Source: Gemmatimonas sp. (lineage in GTDB: Bacteria; Gemmatimonadota; Gemmatimonadetes; Gemmatimonadales; Gemmatimonadaceae). From it: a stretch of DNA of 64,000 bases. The stretch covers positions 1-64,000 of the forward strand of contig JAAVWC010000019.1 in NCBI GenBank assembly GCA_023910675.1, read 5' to 3'. Below, piece by piece: positions 35,398 to 44,018 of the stretch. The position numbers and the translations under genes are program-made. How positions within the stretch are numbered: the first letter of the stretch is position 1; each line of letters starts with the position of its first letter. A model generated the notes under the pieces. That model did no database searches. It was given only the letters and a program-made list of their open reading frames with translations, and was not told the origin of the DNA.

Positions 35398-36552
35398 ATG
35401 CTTATGCCCAGATTGCTCGCGCTCCGCTGCGCAATGGCGGCAACGGCGTTCGTCGGCACGGGGCTCTCCGCGCAGTCCGCGACGGGGACCGGCACGGTAA
35501 AGGGCACTGTACTGAGTGCACTGGGGTTGCCTATCGTCGGGGCGCAGGTTCGCGTGGTGGTGCCCAACGGAGGGACGTCCGCGGCCGTCGAGTCGGATGA
35601 CAACGGCGCATTCGCCGCCGGTCGTGTGCCGAACGGCACAGTATGGTTGGTCGCCAAGCGCATCGGATACCGTCCGGATTCGGTGCGGGTGGCGGTCAGC
35701 GACGGTGAACCCGCGCTCGCGACGGTCCGCCTGGAGCGCATCGCCGTAGAACTCGCGACGGTCAAGGTGCTTGGCCGCCGCGACATTACGGGGCACCTGG
35801 CCGGATTCTACAGTCGCATGGGCTACGGCAGCGGTCGCTTCTTCACCGCCAACGAAATCGACCGGCGCAACACCACTCGACTTTCAGATGTGTTCCGCAT
35901 GATCCCCGGACTGCGTATCGAGACGCGCGGCTTTCAGAACGTAGTGCGCATGCGCGGCAGCCGCTGCGCGCCGCTGGTGTGGCTCGACGGCCAACCGCTG
36001 TACGCCGGCGAAGTGGATCTCGACGCATTCGACGCGCGAAGCTTTGACGGCGTGGAAGTCTACAGCGGCGCGGCAAGTGTGCCGGTGGAGTTTCAGGGAA
36101 ATCAACGCATGAGCAGCGCGTGCGGGACGATTGTTCTCTGGTCCAAGCGTGGTGAGCTGCGCGAGAAGAAGCGCAAGAAAGGCGAGCCGACACCAACGGA
36201 GCGCATCACCGAGCTCCTGGAAGGCGGCAGCGCCTTCGTGGTGACCGATGTCGACCTGACGGCGAGCCCGGACTCCTTCAATCTCGTGCGCCCCATTTAC
36301 CCCGACTCGCTCTTCGAAGCACAAACACCTGGACGTGTGCTCGCCGAGTTCATCGTGTCGCCCAGCGGCGAGGCGGTAATGGAAACATTCAGCGCCGTCA
36401 CCACCACGCACCGATTGTTTGTTGAGCCGGTACGTCGCGCCGTGCGCGACCAGCGGTTTACCCCGGCGTTCAAACGCGGGAAGCCGGTGCAGCAGGTCAT
36501 GCAGCTTCCCTTCGAGTTCGTCCCCGACTCCACCGCACGACGCCGCAAGTAA
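35398..36552 (+). CDS. carboxypeptidase-regulatory + plug + TonB C-terminal domain fusion
   Basis: 384 residues from the ATG at 35398 (35404 is also possible); both give a signal peptide ending GLSAQSA. Order: CarboxypepD_reg-like domain (GTVKGTVLSALGLPIVGAQV, about 33-115); a plug-like segment (SDVFRMIPGLRIETRG, CAPLVWLDGQPLYAG, FDGVEVYSGAASVP, about 165-245) with no beta-barrel; a basic linker (KKRKKGEPTPTER); and a TonB C-terminal-like domain (VLAEFIVSPSGEAVMETFS to RFTPAFKRGKPVQQVMQLPFEF, about 312-375). The combination is unusual because plug and TonB domains normally sit on opposite partners. It would sit in the periplasm and may link receptors. Confidence 0.75.
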   Translation: MLMPRLLALRCAMAATAFVGTGLSAQSATGTGTVKGTVLSALGLPIVGAQVRVVVPNGGTSAAVESDDNGAFAAGRVPNGTVWLVAKRIGYRPDSVRVAVSDGEPALATVRLERIAVELATVKVLGRRDITGHLAGFYSRMGYGSGRFFTANEIDRRNTTRLSDVFRMIPGLRIETRGFQNVVRMRGSRCAPLVWLDGQPLYAGEVDLDAFDARSFDGVEVYSGAASVPVEFQGNQRMSSACGTIVLWSKRGELREKKRKKGEPTPTERITELLEGGSAFVVTDVDLTASPDSFNLVRPIYPDSLFEAQTPGRVLAEFIVSPSGEAVMETFSAVTTTHRLFVEPVRRAVRDQRFTPAFKRGKPVQQVMQLPFEFVPDSTARRRK

Positions 36553-36554
36553 TC

Positions 36555-37005
36555 ATGTTCAATCCGTACTCTCGCAATGCACGAGCCCGCGCGCTCGTTG
36601 GCGCCGGCGTCGTGTTCGCCATCGGCACATCGCCGACAGCCCTAGCGGCGCAGCGCTCCGTCGCACGCCAGGAAATCGGGGAAAACGTCGGTCGGAACGC
36701 CCACCCCGGTCTTTCTCGAAACGCGCTCGGTGTCTCGCGAAGGAGCGGTCGTGACGGCCACTATTCGGGTCGCGCTGGTGCCACCGCTCAAGCACCCCAA
36801 GGGCGACCTGAAGTCCTCGCGCACGATCGGCATGTACAACTGCGCGCAGAAAACCGTGGCCACGAAGGAGAGCTGGTACTATCTCGACGACGCCGGAAAA
36901 CGTGAGGGGATGCACCGCGTGGTCAAGATCCCCGGCTTCGGCCCCGTCGGCAAAGGCTCGGTCGCCGACGTGGCGCTCACGCATCTGTGCGCCAAGACGC
37001 CGTAA
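36555..37005 (+). pseudogene. small exported protein (surface-adhesin-E-like), frame broken by a 4-bp duplication
   Basis: The first frame from the ATG at 36555 gives a signal peptide (GAGVVFAIGTSPTALAAQ) and runs to about residue 45. The conserved remainder lies in the +1 frame up to the stop at 37005 (ATIRVALVPPLKHPKG, IGMYNCAQKTVATKESWYY). Removing one copy of gtcg at 36687-36694 joins the two into one reading, ENVGTPTPVFLETRSVSREG, which looks like one intact domain. So either a 4-bp tandem duplication inactivated the gene or the sequence is wrong there. The fused product would be about 148 residues with a Cys pair. The family guess is weak. The IS630 element begins 37 bases downstream. 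Confidence 0.65.
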
Positions 37006-37038
37006 CGTGCCGGAAGGCGCCGACGACTATACGATGTA

Positions 37039-38121
37039 CTAGTGTAGTGTCGCCAAAGTAGCGTTGGCTTTGCCGACCTTCCTGAGAATCTCGCGCACCG
37101 TTGCGGTCCACACAAACGGTTCGGGGTTTTCGTTGCGATGATCGATGTACGCGGTGATCGTCGCGATCAGGTGGTCGACACTCGTGACGGCGAGGCGGCG
37201 AATCTGGCGCTGCGTCAACTCGCCGAAGAACCGCTCGACGAGGTTCAGCCACGAGGCAGACGTCGGCGTGAAGTGGAAGTGGACCCGCGGGTTCCGGGCC
37301 AGCCACGCCTTCACGTTGGCGTGCTTGTGCGTGGCGTAGTTGTCGAGAATGACATGGATCGCGAGGTCTTTTGGCACGCTGCGGACGATCTGCGTGAGAA
37401 ACACGAGGAAGTCCTCATGGCGATGCTGCGGGAGACATTTCTGCTGGATCCTCCCCGTCGCGACATCCAACGCGGCGAACAGCGTCGTCGTCCCATGGCG
37501 CTTGTAATCGTGCGTCATCGTGCCGGCGCGCCCTTTCTTCATCGGCAAGCCGGGCTGCGTGCGATCCAGCGCTTGAATCTGACTCTTCTCATCGAACGAA
37601 AAGACCACCGCCCGCTCGGGGGGATTCAGATACAGCCCCACGACATCGCGCAACTTCGCGACGAACTGGGGATCGGTCGACAGCTTGAACTGCTTGACGC
37701 GATGCGGCGTGAGGCCGTGCGCGCGCCAGATCCGACTGATCGTCGCCGCATGATGGCCCGTCGCCGTCGCCATCAACCGCGTGCTCCAATGGGTCCCGCT
37801 TGGCGGGGCGGTCTGCAGCGTGCGCTCGATGATCGCCGTTTCGTCGGCGACGGAAATCTGCTTCGGTCGCCCGGCGCGCGGCCGATCCGCGAGCAGTCCC
37901 GTCAGTCCCTCGGCGGCATAGCGATCCAACCAACGCGAGACGGTCGGTCGCGACACGCCCAACTGCACACAGATCGCGCTGCCCGCGTCCCCGGCCGCGG
38001 AGGCCAGCACGATCTGCGCGCGCTCGACCACACGCTGCGCCGTCGTGCGCGCCCGAACCAGGGCTTCCAACCGGGCGCGATCACCACGGTGCAGCGCGAT
38101 CTTCCGAATAGGCAGTGGCAT
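37039..38121 (-). CDS. IS630-family transposase
   Basis: 360 residues from the ATG at 38121 (MPLPIRKIAL); an earlier in-frame start at 38157 is possible. N-terminal helix-turn-helix (AICVQLGVSRPTVSRWLDRYAAEGLTGL, about residues 45-75), then Winged-helix-33 and DDE region. Catalytic triad: Asp in VVFSFDEKSQIQALDR (about 180-195), Asp in IHVILDNYATHKH (about 272), and Glu in NLVERFFGELTQRQIRR (about 308). It looks intact. The TAG stop is completed by the TA target duplication and the first flanking base (37039), so the stop depends on the insertion site. Confidence 0.95.
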   Translation of the reverse strand: MPLPIRKIALHRGDRARLEALVRARTTAQRVVERAQIVLASAAGDAGSAICVQLGVSRPTVSRWLDRYAAEGLTGLLADRPRAGRPKQISVADETAIIERTLQTAPPSGTHWSTRLMATATGHHAATISRIWRAHGLTPHRVKQFKLSTDPQFVAKLRDVVGLYLNPPERAVVFSFDEKSQIQALDRTQPGLPMKKGRAGTMTHDYKRHGTTTLFAALDVATGRIQQKCLPQHRHEDFLVFLTQIVRSVPKDLAIHVILDNYATHKHANVKAWLARNPRVHFHFTPTSASWLNLVERFFGELTQRQIRRLAVTSVDHLIATITAYIDHRNENPEPFVWTATVREILRKVGKANATLATLH

Positions 38122-38178
38122 GACGAACAAGATACCACGTGCGGTCGTATTATGCACGCTATTTCTGCGACACTACAC
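37042..38178. mobile_element. IS630-family insertion sequence, 1137 bp
   Basis: Terminal inverted repeats gtgtagtgtcgc (37042-37053) and gcgacactacac (38167-38178) are perfect over 12 bp. They are flanked on each side by TA (37040-37041 and 38179-38180), the target duplication of IS630/Tc1-mariner elements. The element holds one transposase gene on the minus strand. The flanking sequence rejoins as ctag, which contains the stop codon of the EamA gene. Confidence 0.93.
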
Positions 38179-39079
38179 TAGCGTTCGCGTGCCGAAAGCA
38201 CGACGCCGCCGATGACGGCCACCGCGCCCACGATGCGACGGTCGACAGTTGCTCTCCCCAGAGGAAATACGCGGCGATCACCGCCAAGACCGGCTCCAGC
38301 GTGGCAATTGTCGACGCCCGGGACGGGCCGATGAGGCGCAGGCCATTGGCATTCGACAGGTATGCGCCGTAAGTCGCCACGGAAGCGAGAAAGGCAATCG
38401 CCGCCCACGCGCGCCACGTAAACGCGCCCCACTGCACAAAGGGGGCGAGCACAACGGCGCCCGTGGCGAGGGCCCACGACATGACGCGCGCCGGCGCGTT
38501 CTTCACGAACAGGGATCGACCGAGGAGAAAGTACGCGGCGTAGGCAACGCCGGAGCCGAGTCCCCACGCAACGGCGGCCGGGGTGGCCTGAAGGTCAGCA
38601 TTGCCGGTAGCCGGGAATAGGGCGACGAGCACCACCCCGCCCAGCGTGAGGAGTAACGCCGCTGCTTCGCGCGGCCGGACGCGCTCACGGAACACGAGAT
38701 AGGTGCCGATCGCGACCCACACCGGGGCGGAGTACAGCAAAATGGCCGAGAGCGCTGCGCCGCCAAGTTGGACACTTTTGAAGTAGGCCACATAGAGGCC
38801 GGCCACCGCGACCACCCCCAACGCCATTGCCGACGCGCGATCACCAGCGCGCAGCGCATCCGCTCGCATTACCGTCGCGTGGGCGGCAAACAGAAGCGCG
38901 GCAATCGACGCGCGCCAAAAGGCAACCGTCAGCGGCGCGACCCCTTCGGCAAACGCCACGCGCGCGACAGGCCCCAGCAAGGCCCATTGAAATGCGGCAG
39001 CAACGACAAGCCAGACACCGACGCGACCGGTGGAGGCGCTGCGGCGTGGCGATTTCCCTGACATCGAAACGGCAGTCAT
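38178..39079 (-). pseudogene. EamA/DMT-family transporter, frameshifted before the last helix
   Basis: About 300 residues with ten hydrophobic helices arranged as two EamA halves (AFWRASIAALLFAAHAT; GPSRASTIATLEPVLAVIAAYFLWGEQLS). The reading from the ATG at 39079 goes out of frame near 38231-38243: the last helix GAVAVIGGVVLSARER lies in another frame and ends at the TAG at 38178-38180. As it stands, the first frame runs into the insertion element and stops at 38159. One added base near 38235 would restore a normal protein. DMT exporters carry amino acids or metabolites; the substrate is unknown. Decay or sequence error cannot be separated here. Confidence 0.7.
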
Positions 39080-39110
39080 GACGTACGTTAACCGATCGAA
39101 CCGTCAACTT

Positions 39111-39144
39111 CGCCTCGGCCCCCCCGCCTCGGCCCCCCGCCTCG
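39111..39144. repeat. short GC tandem repeat (cgcctcggcccccc) before the multicopper oxidase gene
   Basis: Two copies of the 14-base word plus a 7-base third copy end directly at the oxidase start codon (39146). Its C-runs leave no recognisable ribosome site there. Confidence 0.75.
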
Positions 39145-39145
39145 T

Positions 39146-40642
39146 ATGGACCGACGTCACCTGCTTCGCCTGCTTGGGACCGCTACCGCGGCGCCGTTGT
39201 TTGATGGGGTCCCGTTCCTCTTCGCCTTGGGCGACACCATCGGCGACTCGCCCAGACCGCGTTTGACGCGCGCGCCGCTGCGACTGGCACCCGTCGTTCG
39301 AGGGCCTGAGTTCACGCTGCGTGCAGCGGAGCGAGTCGTCGAAATCGCGCCTGGCGTGAACACCAGAGTATGGTCGCCGGGCGATGGGCCAGTGGGGCCT
39401 ACGATCGAAGCGCGTGCTGGAGAGCGCCTCAAAATCCGTCTGGAGAATGCGCTCCCCGAGCACACGATTCTCCACTGGCACGGACTCCGCGTGCCCGAAG
39501 CGGCCGATGGCCATCCGCGCCTCGCCATCGCGTCGGGACAGCACTACGACTACGACATCCCCATCATCGATCGCGCCGGTATGTACTGGTATCACTCGCA
39601 TGCGCACCATCGTACGGGCATTCAGGCGTACCGCGGCATGGCGGGCCTCTTCATCGTTCGTGACGAACACGAATCGCAGTGGCAGCTGCCTGCCGGTGCA
39701 CACGAGTTACCGCTGCTCATTCAGGATCGCCGGCTCACCCCCACGGGGGAGTTCGAGTACAATCCGGTGATGCACGAGGTCATGGAGGGGTACTTTGGCG
39801 ATACGCCGTTCGTGAACGGGATTCGCCTGCCCATGCACGAAGTGGAGACCACGACGTATCGCCTGCGTCTCGTCAACGCGACGACGTCCAGAATTCTCCG
39901 GCTCGCGCTCTCCAACGGGGCGTCGCTGCGATTGATCGGTGGAGACGGCGGCCTGTTCGAACACCCCGAGACCGTGGACAGTATCGATCTTGCCACCGGG
40001 GAACGCGCCGATGTGCTCGTCGATTTCTCGAAGGTGCCGGTCGGCCAGAGCGTGTCGCTCGTGTCGCAGCCGTTCCCCGCCCCTGCGGGTGGGATGGGCA
40101 TGGGCATGGGGCGAGGCATGGGGCGCATGGGGGCCGGAGGCATACCGCAGGGTGGTGCGATGACGCTGCTGGAATTCCGCGTCGCACGTGCAGTGACTCC
40201 GACGGCATGGGCGTCACCACCCGCCACGGCGCGAACCATCGCGCCGCCTGAACGTTCCACACGCAGTCCGGCTCGCACCCGGACGTTCCGCTTCGACAGC
40301 ATGGCCATGCAGCATGCCATCAACGGACGCGCCTTCGAGATGGAGCGCATGGATGTCACGATCCCCTTTGGCGAGACCGAGATCTGGCAGTTCGAAAATG
40401 CGTCCGCGTTTCCCCATCCCGTGCATGTGCACGAGGTGCAATTCGACGTCGTGCAGCGGATCGGCGGGCGAGGACGCATCATGCCGTGGGAACGCGGCCC
40501 CAAAGACACCGTCCTCGTGATGCCCGGTGAACAGGTGCGCGTTCGTGTCATCTTCGACGCCTATCGCGGCCGCTTTCTCATGCACTGCCACAATCTCGTG
40601 CACGAAGATGCGGGGATGATGCTCAACTTCGAAATCGTCTAA
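39146..40642 (+). CDS. multicopper oxidase, CueO/bilirubin-oxidase-like
   Basis: 498 residues beginning with a twin-arginine-type start (MDRRHLLRLLGTATAAP), so it is exported. All four copper-ligand motifs are present: HWHGL, WYHSHAHH, HPVHVHEVQF and the C-terminal HCHNLVHEDAGMM, whose Cys and Met mark a type 1 copper site. A methionine-rich loop (GGMGMGMGRGMGRMGAGG, about residues 315-333) recalls the Cu(I)-binding insert of CueO, which suggests cuprous or metal oxidase activity and copper tolerance. Single gene between the decaying EamA gene and the convergent icd gene, with a strong terminator after it. Confidence 0.93.
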   Translation: MDRRHLLRLLGTATAAPLFDGVPFLFALGDTIGDSPRPRLTRAPLRLAPVVRGPEFTLRAAERVVEIAPGVNTRVWSPGDGPVGPTIEARAGERLKIRLENALPEHTILHWHGLRVPEAADGHPRLAIASGQHYDYDIPIIDRAGMYWYHSHAHHRTGIQAYRGMAGLFIVRDEHESQWQLPAGAHELPLLIQDRRLTPTGEFEYNPVMHEVMEGYFGDTPFVNGIRLPMHEVETTTYRLRLVNATTSRILRLALSNGASLRLIGGDGGLFEHPETVDSIDLATGERADVLVDFSKVPVGQSVSLVSQPFPAPAGGMGMGMGRGMGRMGAGGIPQGGAMTLLEFRVARAVTPTAWASPPATARTIAPPERSTRSPARTRTFRFDSMAMQHAINGRAFEMERMDVTIPFGETEIWQFENASAFPHPVHVHEVQFDVVQRIGGRGRIMPWERGPKDTVLVMPGEQVRVRVIFDAYRGRFLMHCHNLVHEDAGMMLNFEIV

Positions 40643-40666
40643 TCGCTTTCTGGACGTCCACAAACA

Positions 40667-40699
40667 CAACGCGCGGAGAGATCATCTCTCCGCGCGTTG
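40667..40699. terminator. terminator between multicopper oxidase and icd
   Basis: Perfect 15-bp stem (40667-40681 with 40685-40699) with a 3-base loop lies midway between the two convergent stop codons. The minus-strand exit continues tgtttgtgg. T-tracts are short, so efficiency is uncertain. Confidence 0.75.
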
Positions 40700-40738
40700 T
40701 CCTGGCGCAACCGAAGCACAACGGCGGCAACCGCTGCG

Positions 40739-41956
40739 TTACGCCATCTTCGCTTGCAGGCGACGATCGATGGCGTCGAGGAAATCTTCCGTATGCAGGT
40801 ACGGCGTCGTGCGATCGATGAGAATGGCCAGGTCCTTGGTCATCTCGCCGGCCTCCACCGCTTCGATGCACACGCGCTCGAGCGTATCGGCGAACGCCGT
40901 CAACGCCGGCGTGCCATCGAGCTTGCCACGATGCGCCAGACCACGCGTCCACGCAAAGATGCTCGCGATGGGATTGGTGGAGGTCTTGTTCCCCTTCTGG
41001 TGTTCGCGGAAGTGACGCGTCACGGTGCCGTGGGCGGCTTCGGCTTCCATCGTCTTGCCGTCGGGGGTGAGCAGTACCGACGTCATGAGCCCCAGCGATC
41101 CGAAGCCCTGCGCCACGATATCCGACTGCACGTCGCCATCGTAGTTCTTGCACGCCCACACGTAGCCACCTTCCCACTTGAGCGCCGACGCGACCATATC
41201 GTCGATCAGACGATGTTCGTACGTCAGCCCCTTCGCTTCGAACTCCGTCTTGAACTCGTTGTTGTACACCTCTTCGAACAGATCCTTGAACTGGCCGTCG
41301 TACGCCTTGAGGATCGTGTTCTTGGTGCTGAGGTAGACGGGGTAGTTGCGCTGCAACCCGTACGTCAGGCTCGAACGCGCGAAGTCGCGGATGGAATCGT
41401 TGAAGTTGTACATGCCCATGGCGACACCGCCGTCCTGCCCGAACTTGGCGACATCGAACTGCATCGGCTCGCTGCCGTCAGCGGGCGTGTACGTGATCGT
41501 CACCGTCCCGGGGCCCGGCACCTTGAAGTCGGTCGCCTTGTACTGATCGCCGTGGGCGTGACGACCCACCACGATGGGCTTCGTCCACCCTGGCACCAGG
41601 CGCGGAATGTTCGAGATGATGATCGGCTCGCGGAAGATCACGCCGCCGAGAATGTTGCGGATGGTCCCGTTAGGGCTCTTCCACATCTTCTTGAGGCCGA
41701 ACTCCTTCACGCGTGCTTCGTCGGGCGTGATCGTCGCGCACTTCACCGCGACCCCATACTTCTTGGTGGCCTCGGCGGAATCGATCGTGACCTGATCGTT
41801 CGTCGCGTCGCGATGCTCAATGCCGAGGTCGTAGTAGTCGAGTTCGACGTCCACGTACGGCAGGATCAGCTTGTCCTTGATGAACTGCCAGATGATGCGC
41901 GTCATCTCGTCGCCGTCCATCTCGACGACGGGGTTCACAGCCTTGATCTTGGCCAT
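40739..41956 (-). CDS. icd: isocitrate dehydrogenase (NADP+), eukaryotic-type
   Basis: 405 residues, the usual length of the homodimeric class that includes mitochondrial IDH. It catalyses oxidative decarboxylation of isocitrate to 2-oxoglutarate in the cytosol (TCA cycle). Features: [18 protein letters not shown] at the start, the substrate loop [20 protein letters not shown] with the Ser and Arg that bind isocitrate, [19 protein letters not shown] with the metal Asp residues, and [19 protein letters not shown] for the cofactor. Monocistronic, as the next gene upstream ends 128 bases away. Confidence 0.96.
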   Translation of the reverse strand: MAKIKAVNPVVEMDGDEMTRIIWQFIKDKLILPYVDVELDYYDLGIEHRDATNDQVTIDSAEATKKYGVAVKCATITPDEARVKEFGLKKMWKSPNGTIRNILGGVIFREPIIISNIPRLVPGWTKPIVVGRHAHGDQYKATDFKVPGPGTVTITYTPADGSEPMQFDVAKFGQDGGVAMGMYNFNDSIRDFARSSLTYGLQRNYPVYLSTKNTILKAYDGQFKDLFEEVYNNEFKTEFEAKGLTYEHRLIDDMVASALKWEGGYVWACKNYDGDVQSDIVAQGFGSLGLMTSVLLTPDGKTMEAEAAHGTVTRHFREHQKGNKTSTNPIASIFAWTRGLAHRGKLDGTPALTAFADTLERVCIEAVEAGEMTKDLAILIDRTTPYLHTEDFLDAIDRRLQAKMA

Positions 41957-42084
41957 CTTGGGGAGTGCCGGGTGTTTCGGGGGGAGTGGACCGCTGCCGA
42001 TCGCAGGGAACGGCGGGGAATGATGATTGGTGCAAGATGAGTCCCGTGCCGCGGGGGGACCAGTGCGCCGGCCGGAAATCGCTG

Positions 42085-42591
42085 CTAGCGCGCCTCGCCG
42101 TTGCCAGTTCGCTCTTCGAACACGCCGACGTCGCGATTCTTGGCTACGTTGCCGGCCGTGAAATAGCGGCCGTTCATGGCGATGTACACGCCCGGTGGCA
42201 ACGTCTGCGCGAAACTCAACGCGCTGCCCAGGTTGAACAACCCATCCGAGCTGCCGAACGCATATGGCACCATCGCGCCCGTCAACACGATCGTCTTCCC
42301 CGGTAGCTGCTCAGCCAGCAGCTGCGCCGTATCGACCATCGTGTCGGTGCCGTGCGTAATCACGATCTGCGTTTCGACGGCATCGCGACACGCCTGCACG
42401 ATGCGCACGCGATGCGACTCCTTCATCTCGAGGCTGTCGATCATCATGAGCACTTCGACCGAGACATCGATCATGCATCGACCGCGCTGCAGCATTTCCG
42501 TCAGGTGCGTCGCGTTGAAGTGCAACGTACCGGTGAGCTCGTCGTATTCCTTGTCGAACGTTCCGCCGGTCACGAAGACACGGACACTCAT
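42085..42591 (-). CDS. short asparaginase-domain protein
   Basis: 168 residues, about half of a normal L-asparaginase (about 330): only the N-terminal domain is present. [17 protein letters not shown] carries the first catalytic Thr, and [20 protein letters not shown] carries the second Thr-Asp pair. [25 protein letters not shown] follows. The family Lys of the second triad is not evident. Similar one-domain proteins exist in proteobacteria, so this is probably a complete small family member, not a truncation. The start overlaps the trmD stop (ATGA), so it is the last cistron of rpsP-rimM-trmD, the place often held by rplS. Confidence 0.85.
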   Translation of the reverse strand: MSVRVFVTGGTFDKEYDELTGTLHFNATHLTEMLQRGRCMIDVSVEVLMMIDSLEMKESHRVRIVQACRDAVETQIVITHGTDTMVDTAQLLAEQLPGKTIVLTGAMVPYAFGSSDGLFNLGSALSFAQTLPPGVYIAMNGRYFTAGNVAKNRDVGVFEERTGNGEAR

Positions 42592-43445
42592 ACGCTTTCC
42601 CCGGCGTCAGTCTCGAGTTTGGCCCTTAGGCGACGCTGCTGCGCTTCCGCGCGGGCGCGGGCACGAGCCTTGGCGGCCCTTTCGCGGGCCTTCTTCTGCG
42701 CCTTCTCGGCGGCCCGACGTTCGACATCGGCAATGATGGCGTCGCGCGCCGCGCTCTCCGTCGCGCGCGCAGCCCAGTCGGCACGGTCCCGCGCTTCGGC
42801 TTCACGCGTACGGCGCAGGCTTTCGGCGTCGCGCCACGCGGCCACTTTCGCGTGGTCACCACCGATCAGTACGTCGGGCACCGTCACGCCGCGATACTCC
42901 GCCGGTCGTGTATAGCTCGGCGCACTGATGCCACGCCCGAAAAATGAATCGGTTCGTGCGCTCTCGAGATCGCTCATGGCCCCAGGCAGCAGACGTACGG
43001 TCGCGTCGACGATCGCCAACGCCGCGGGCTCGCCACCACTCAGCACGAAGTCACCCAGCGAGAGCTCTTCGGTAGCCAGGTGCGACGCCACGCGTTCGTC
43101 GATGTCCTTGTAGTGCCCGCACAGCAGCGTGAGCTCGCTGCCAGCGGCAAAGCGCATCGCGTCGGCGTGCGAAAACCGCTTGCCGCGCGGCGACAGCAAC
43201 ACGATGGGCGACGTGGCCCCCACCGATTCCACGGCTTCGAAGAACGGCCCGGGCTTCATGACCATCCCGGGACCGCCGCCAAACGGATAATCGTCCACCG
43301 TACGATGCTTGTCGTAGGTGAAGGCGCGCAGGTCCACGAGATTGTACGTCACCCCGCCGGTTCCGGCCGCCTTGGCCGGAATGCTCAACGACAGTGGCCC
43401 CGCGAAGAACTCGGGGAAGATGGTGACGATGTTGATGCGCAGCAT
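42588..43445 (-). CDS. trmD: tRNA (guanine-37-N1)-methyltransferase
   Basis: 285 residues. It methylates G37 of tRNAs with a G at position 36, preventing frameshifting, in the cytosol. SPOUT features: INIVTIFPEFFAGPLSLSI at the start, DDYPFGGGPGMVMKPGPFFEA, and the trefoil-knot region LLCGHYKDIDERV with LGDFVLSGGEPAALAIVDA. The normal length is about 240-250. Here the C-terminus carries an extra stretch of about 55 residues (ADVERRAAEKAQKKARERAA and onward), highly charged and helical, of no known role. Third gene of rpsP-rimM-trmD, 41 bases after rimM. Confidence 0.95.
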   Translation of the reverse strand: MLRINIVTIFPEFFAGPLSLSIPAKAAGTGGVTYNLVDLRAFTYDKHRTVDDYPFGGGPGMVMKPGPFFEAVESVGATSPIVLLSPRGKRFSHADAMRFAAGSELTLLCGHYKDIDERVASHLATEELSLGDFVLSGGEPAALAIVDATVRLLPGAMSDLESARTDSFFGRGISAPSYTRPAEYRGVTVPDVLIGGDHAKVAAWRDAESLRRTREAEARDRADWAARATESAARDAIIADVERRAAEKAQKKARERAAKARARARAEAQQRRLRAKLETDAGESV

Positions 43446-43486
43446 GCGCGCGACCGGAAGAAGCGGAAGAAGCGAAGAACCGACGG

Positions 43487-44017
43487 TCAGTCGAACAGGC
43501 CGTCGAGCGGCGCGAACACGATCGTCCGCGTCGTGTCGTCGACCGACAGCACCAGTTCGTCCGACCAGGGCACGAGTGGACGGCCCGTGGGCGTCTCGAC
43601 CTCGAGAATGTATCCCTGCGGCGCGTCGTACACGTCGCGGACATGGCCAACGAGCCCCTGCCCGTCCACTTCGACCCGCATGCCAATGAGATCGCCGATG
43701 TAGATCTCGTCCTCATCGGCCTCGGGGAGCACGCTGGGGTCTGCGAGCAGATAGCGCCCGCGCCAGCCATCCGCGATGTCGCGATCGGTCAGTTCACGCA
43801 CACGGACCAGCCACTCCTTGTTCATGGGGCGGCCGTCTTCGACGTGCATTGGTTGGGTCTCGCCACCGCTGACGAGGTTCCCTTCGCGGTCGCCGGGATA
43901 AAGCACTGCGCCGGACGCGAAAACCGCGTCCGGCGCATCGGTCAGCGACTCGACGGCCCAGGCGCCGCGCACACCATGTGCGCGACGGACCCGACCGACG
44001 ACGATGAACTCGGCCAG
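43487..44017 (-). CDS. rimM: 16S rRNA processing protein RimM, probable CTG start
   Basis: About 176 residues; helps mature the 30S head, binding S19. Features: FIVVGRVRRAHGVRGAWAVES (RimM beta-barrel start), then DGRPMNKEWLVRVRELTDRD, and the PRC-like C-terminal domain with VDGQGLVGHVRDVYDAPQG and ILEVETPTGRPLVPW. No ATG lies in frame near the front. The likely start is the CTG at 44017, one base after the rpsP TAA, with GAGG 6 bases upstream. The next alternative, a GTG at 44107, would lie inside rpsP and add a non-conserved leader. Confidence 0.9.
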   Translation of the reverse strand: MAEFIVVGRVRRAHGVRGAWAVESLTDAPDAVFASGAVLYPGDREGNLVSGGETQPMHVEDGRPMNKEWLVRVRELTDRDIADGWRGRYLLADPSVLPEADEDEIYIGDLIGMRVEVDGQGLVGHVRDVYDAPQGYILEVETPTGRPLVPWSDELVLSVDDTTRTIVFAPLDGLFD

Positions 44018-44018
44018 C

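Noticed and set aside
42085-42591. Considered as a truncated asparaginase pseudogene
   Set aside because: Intact coupling to trmD, clean stop and known one-domain family members make a complete small protein more likely.
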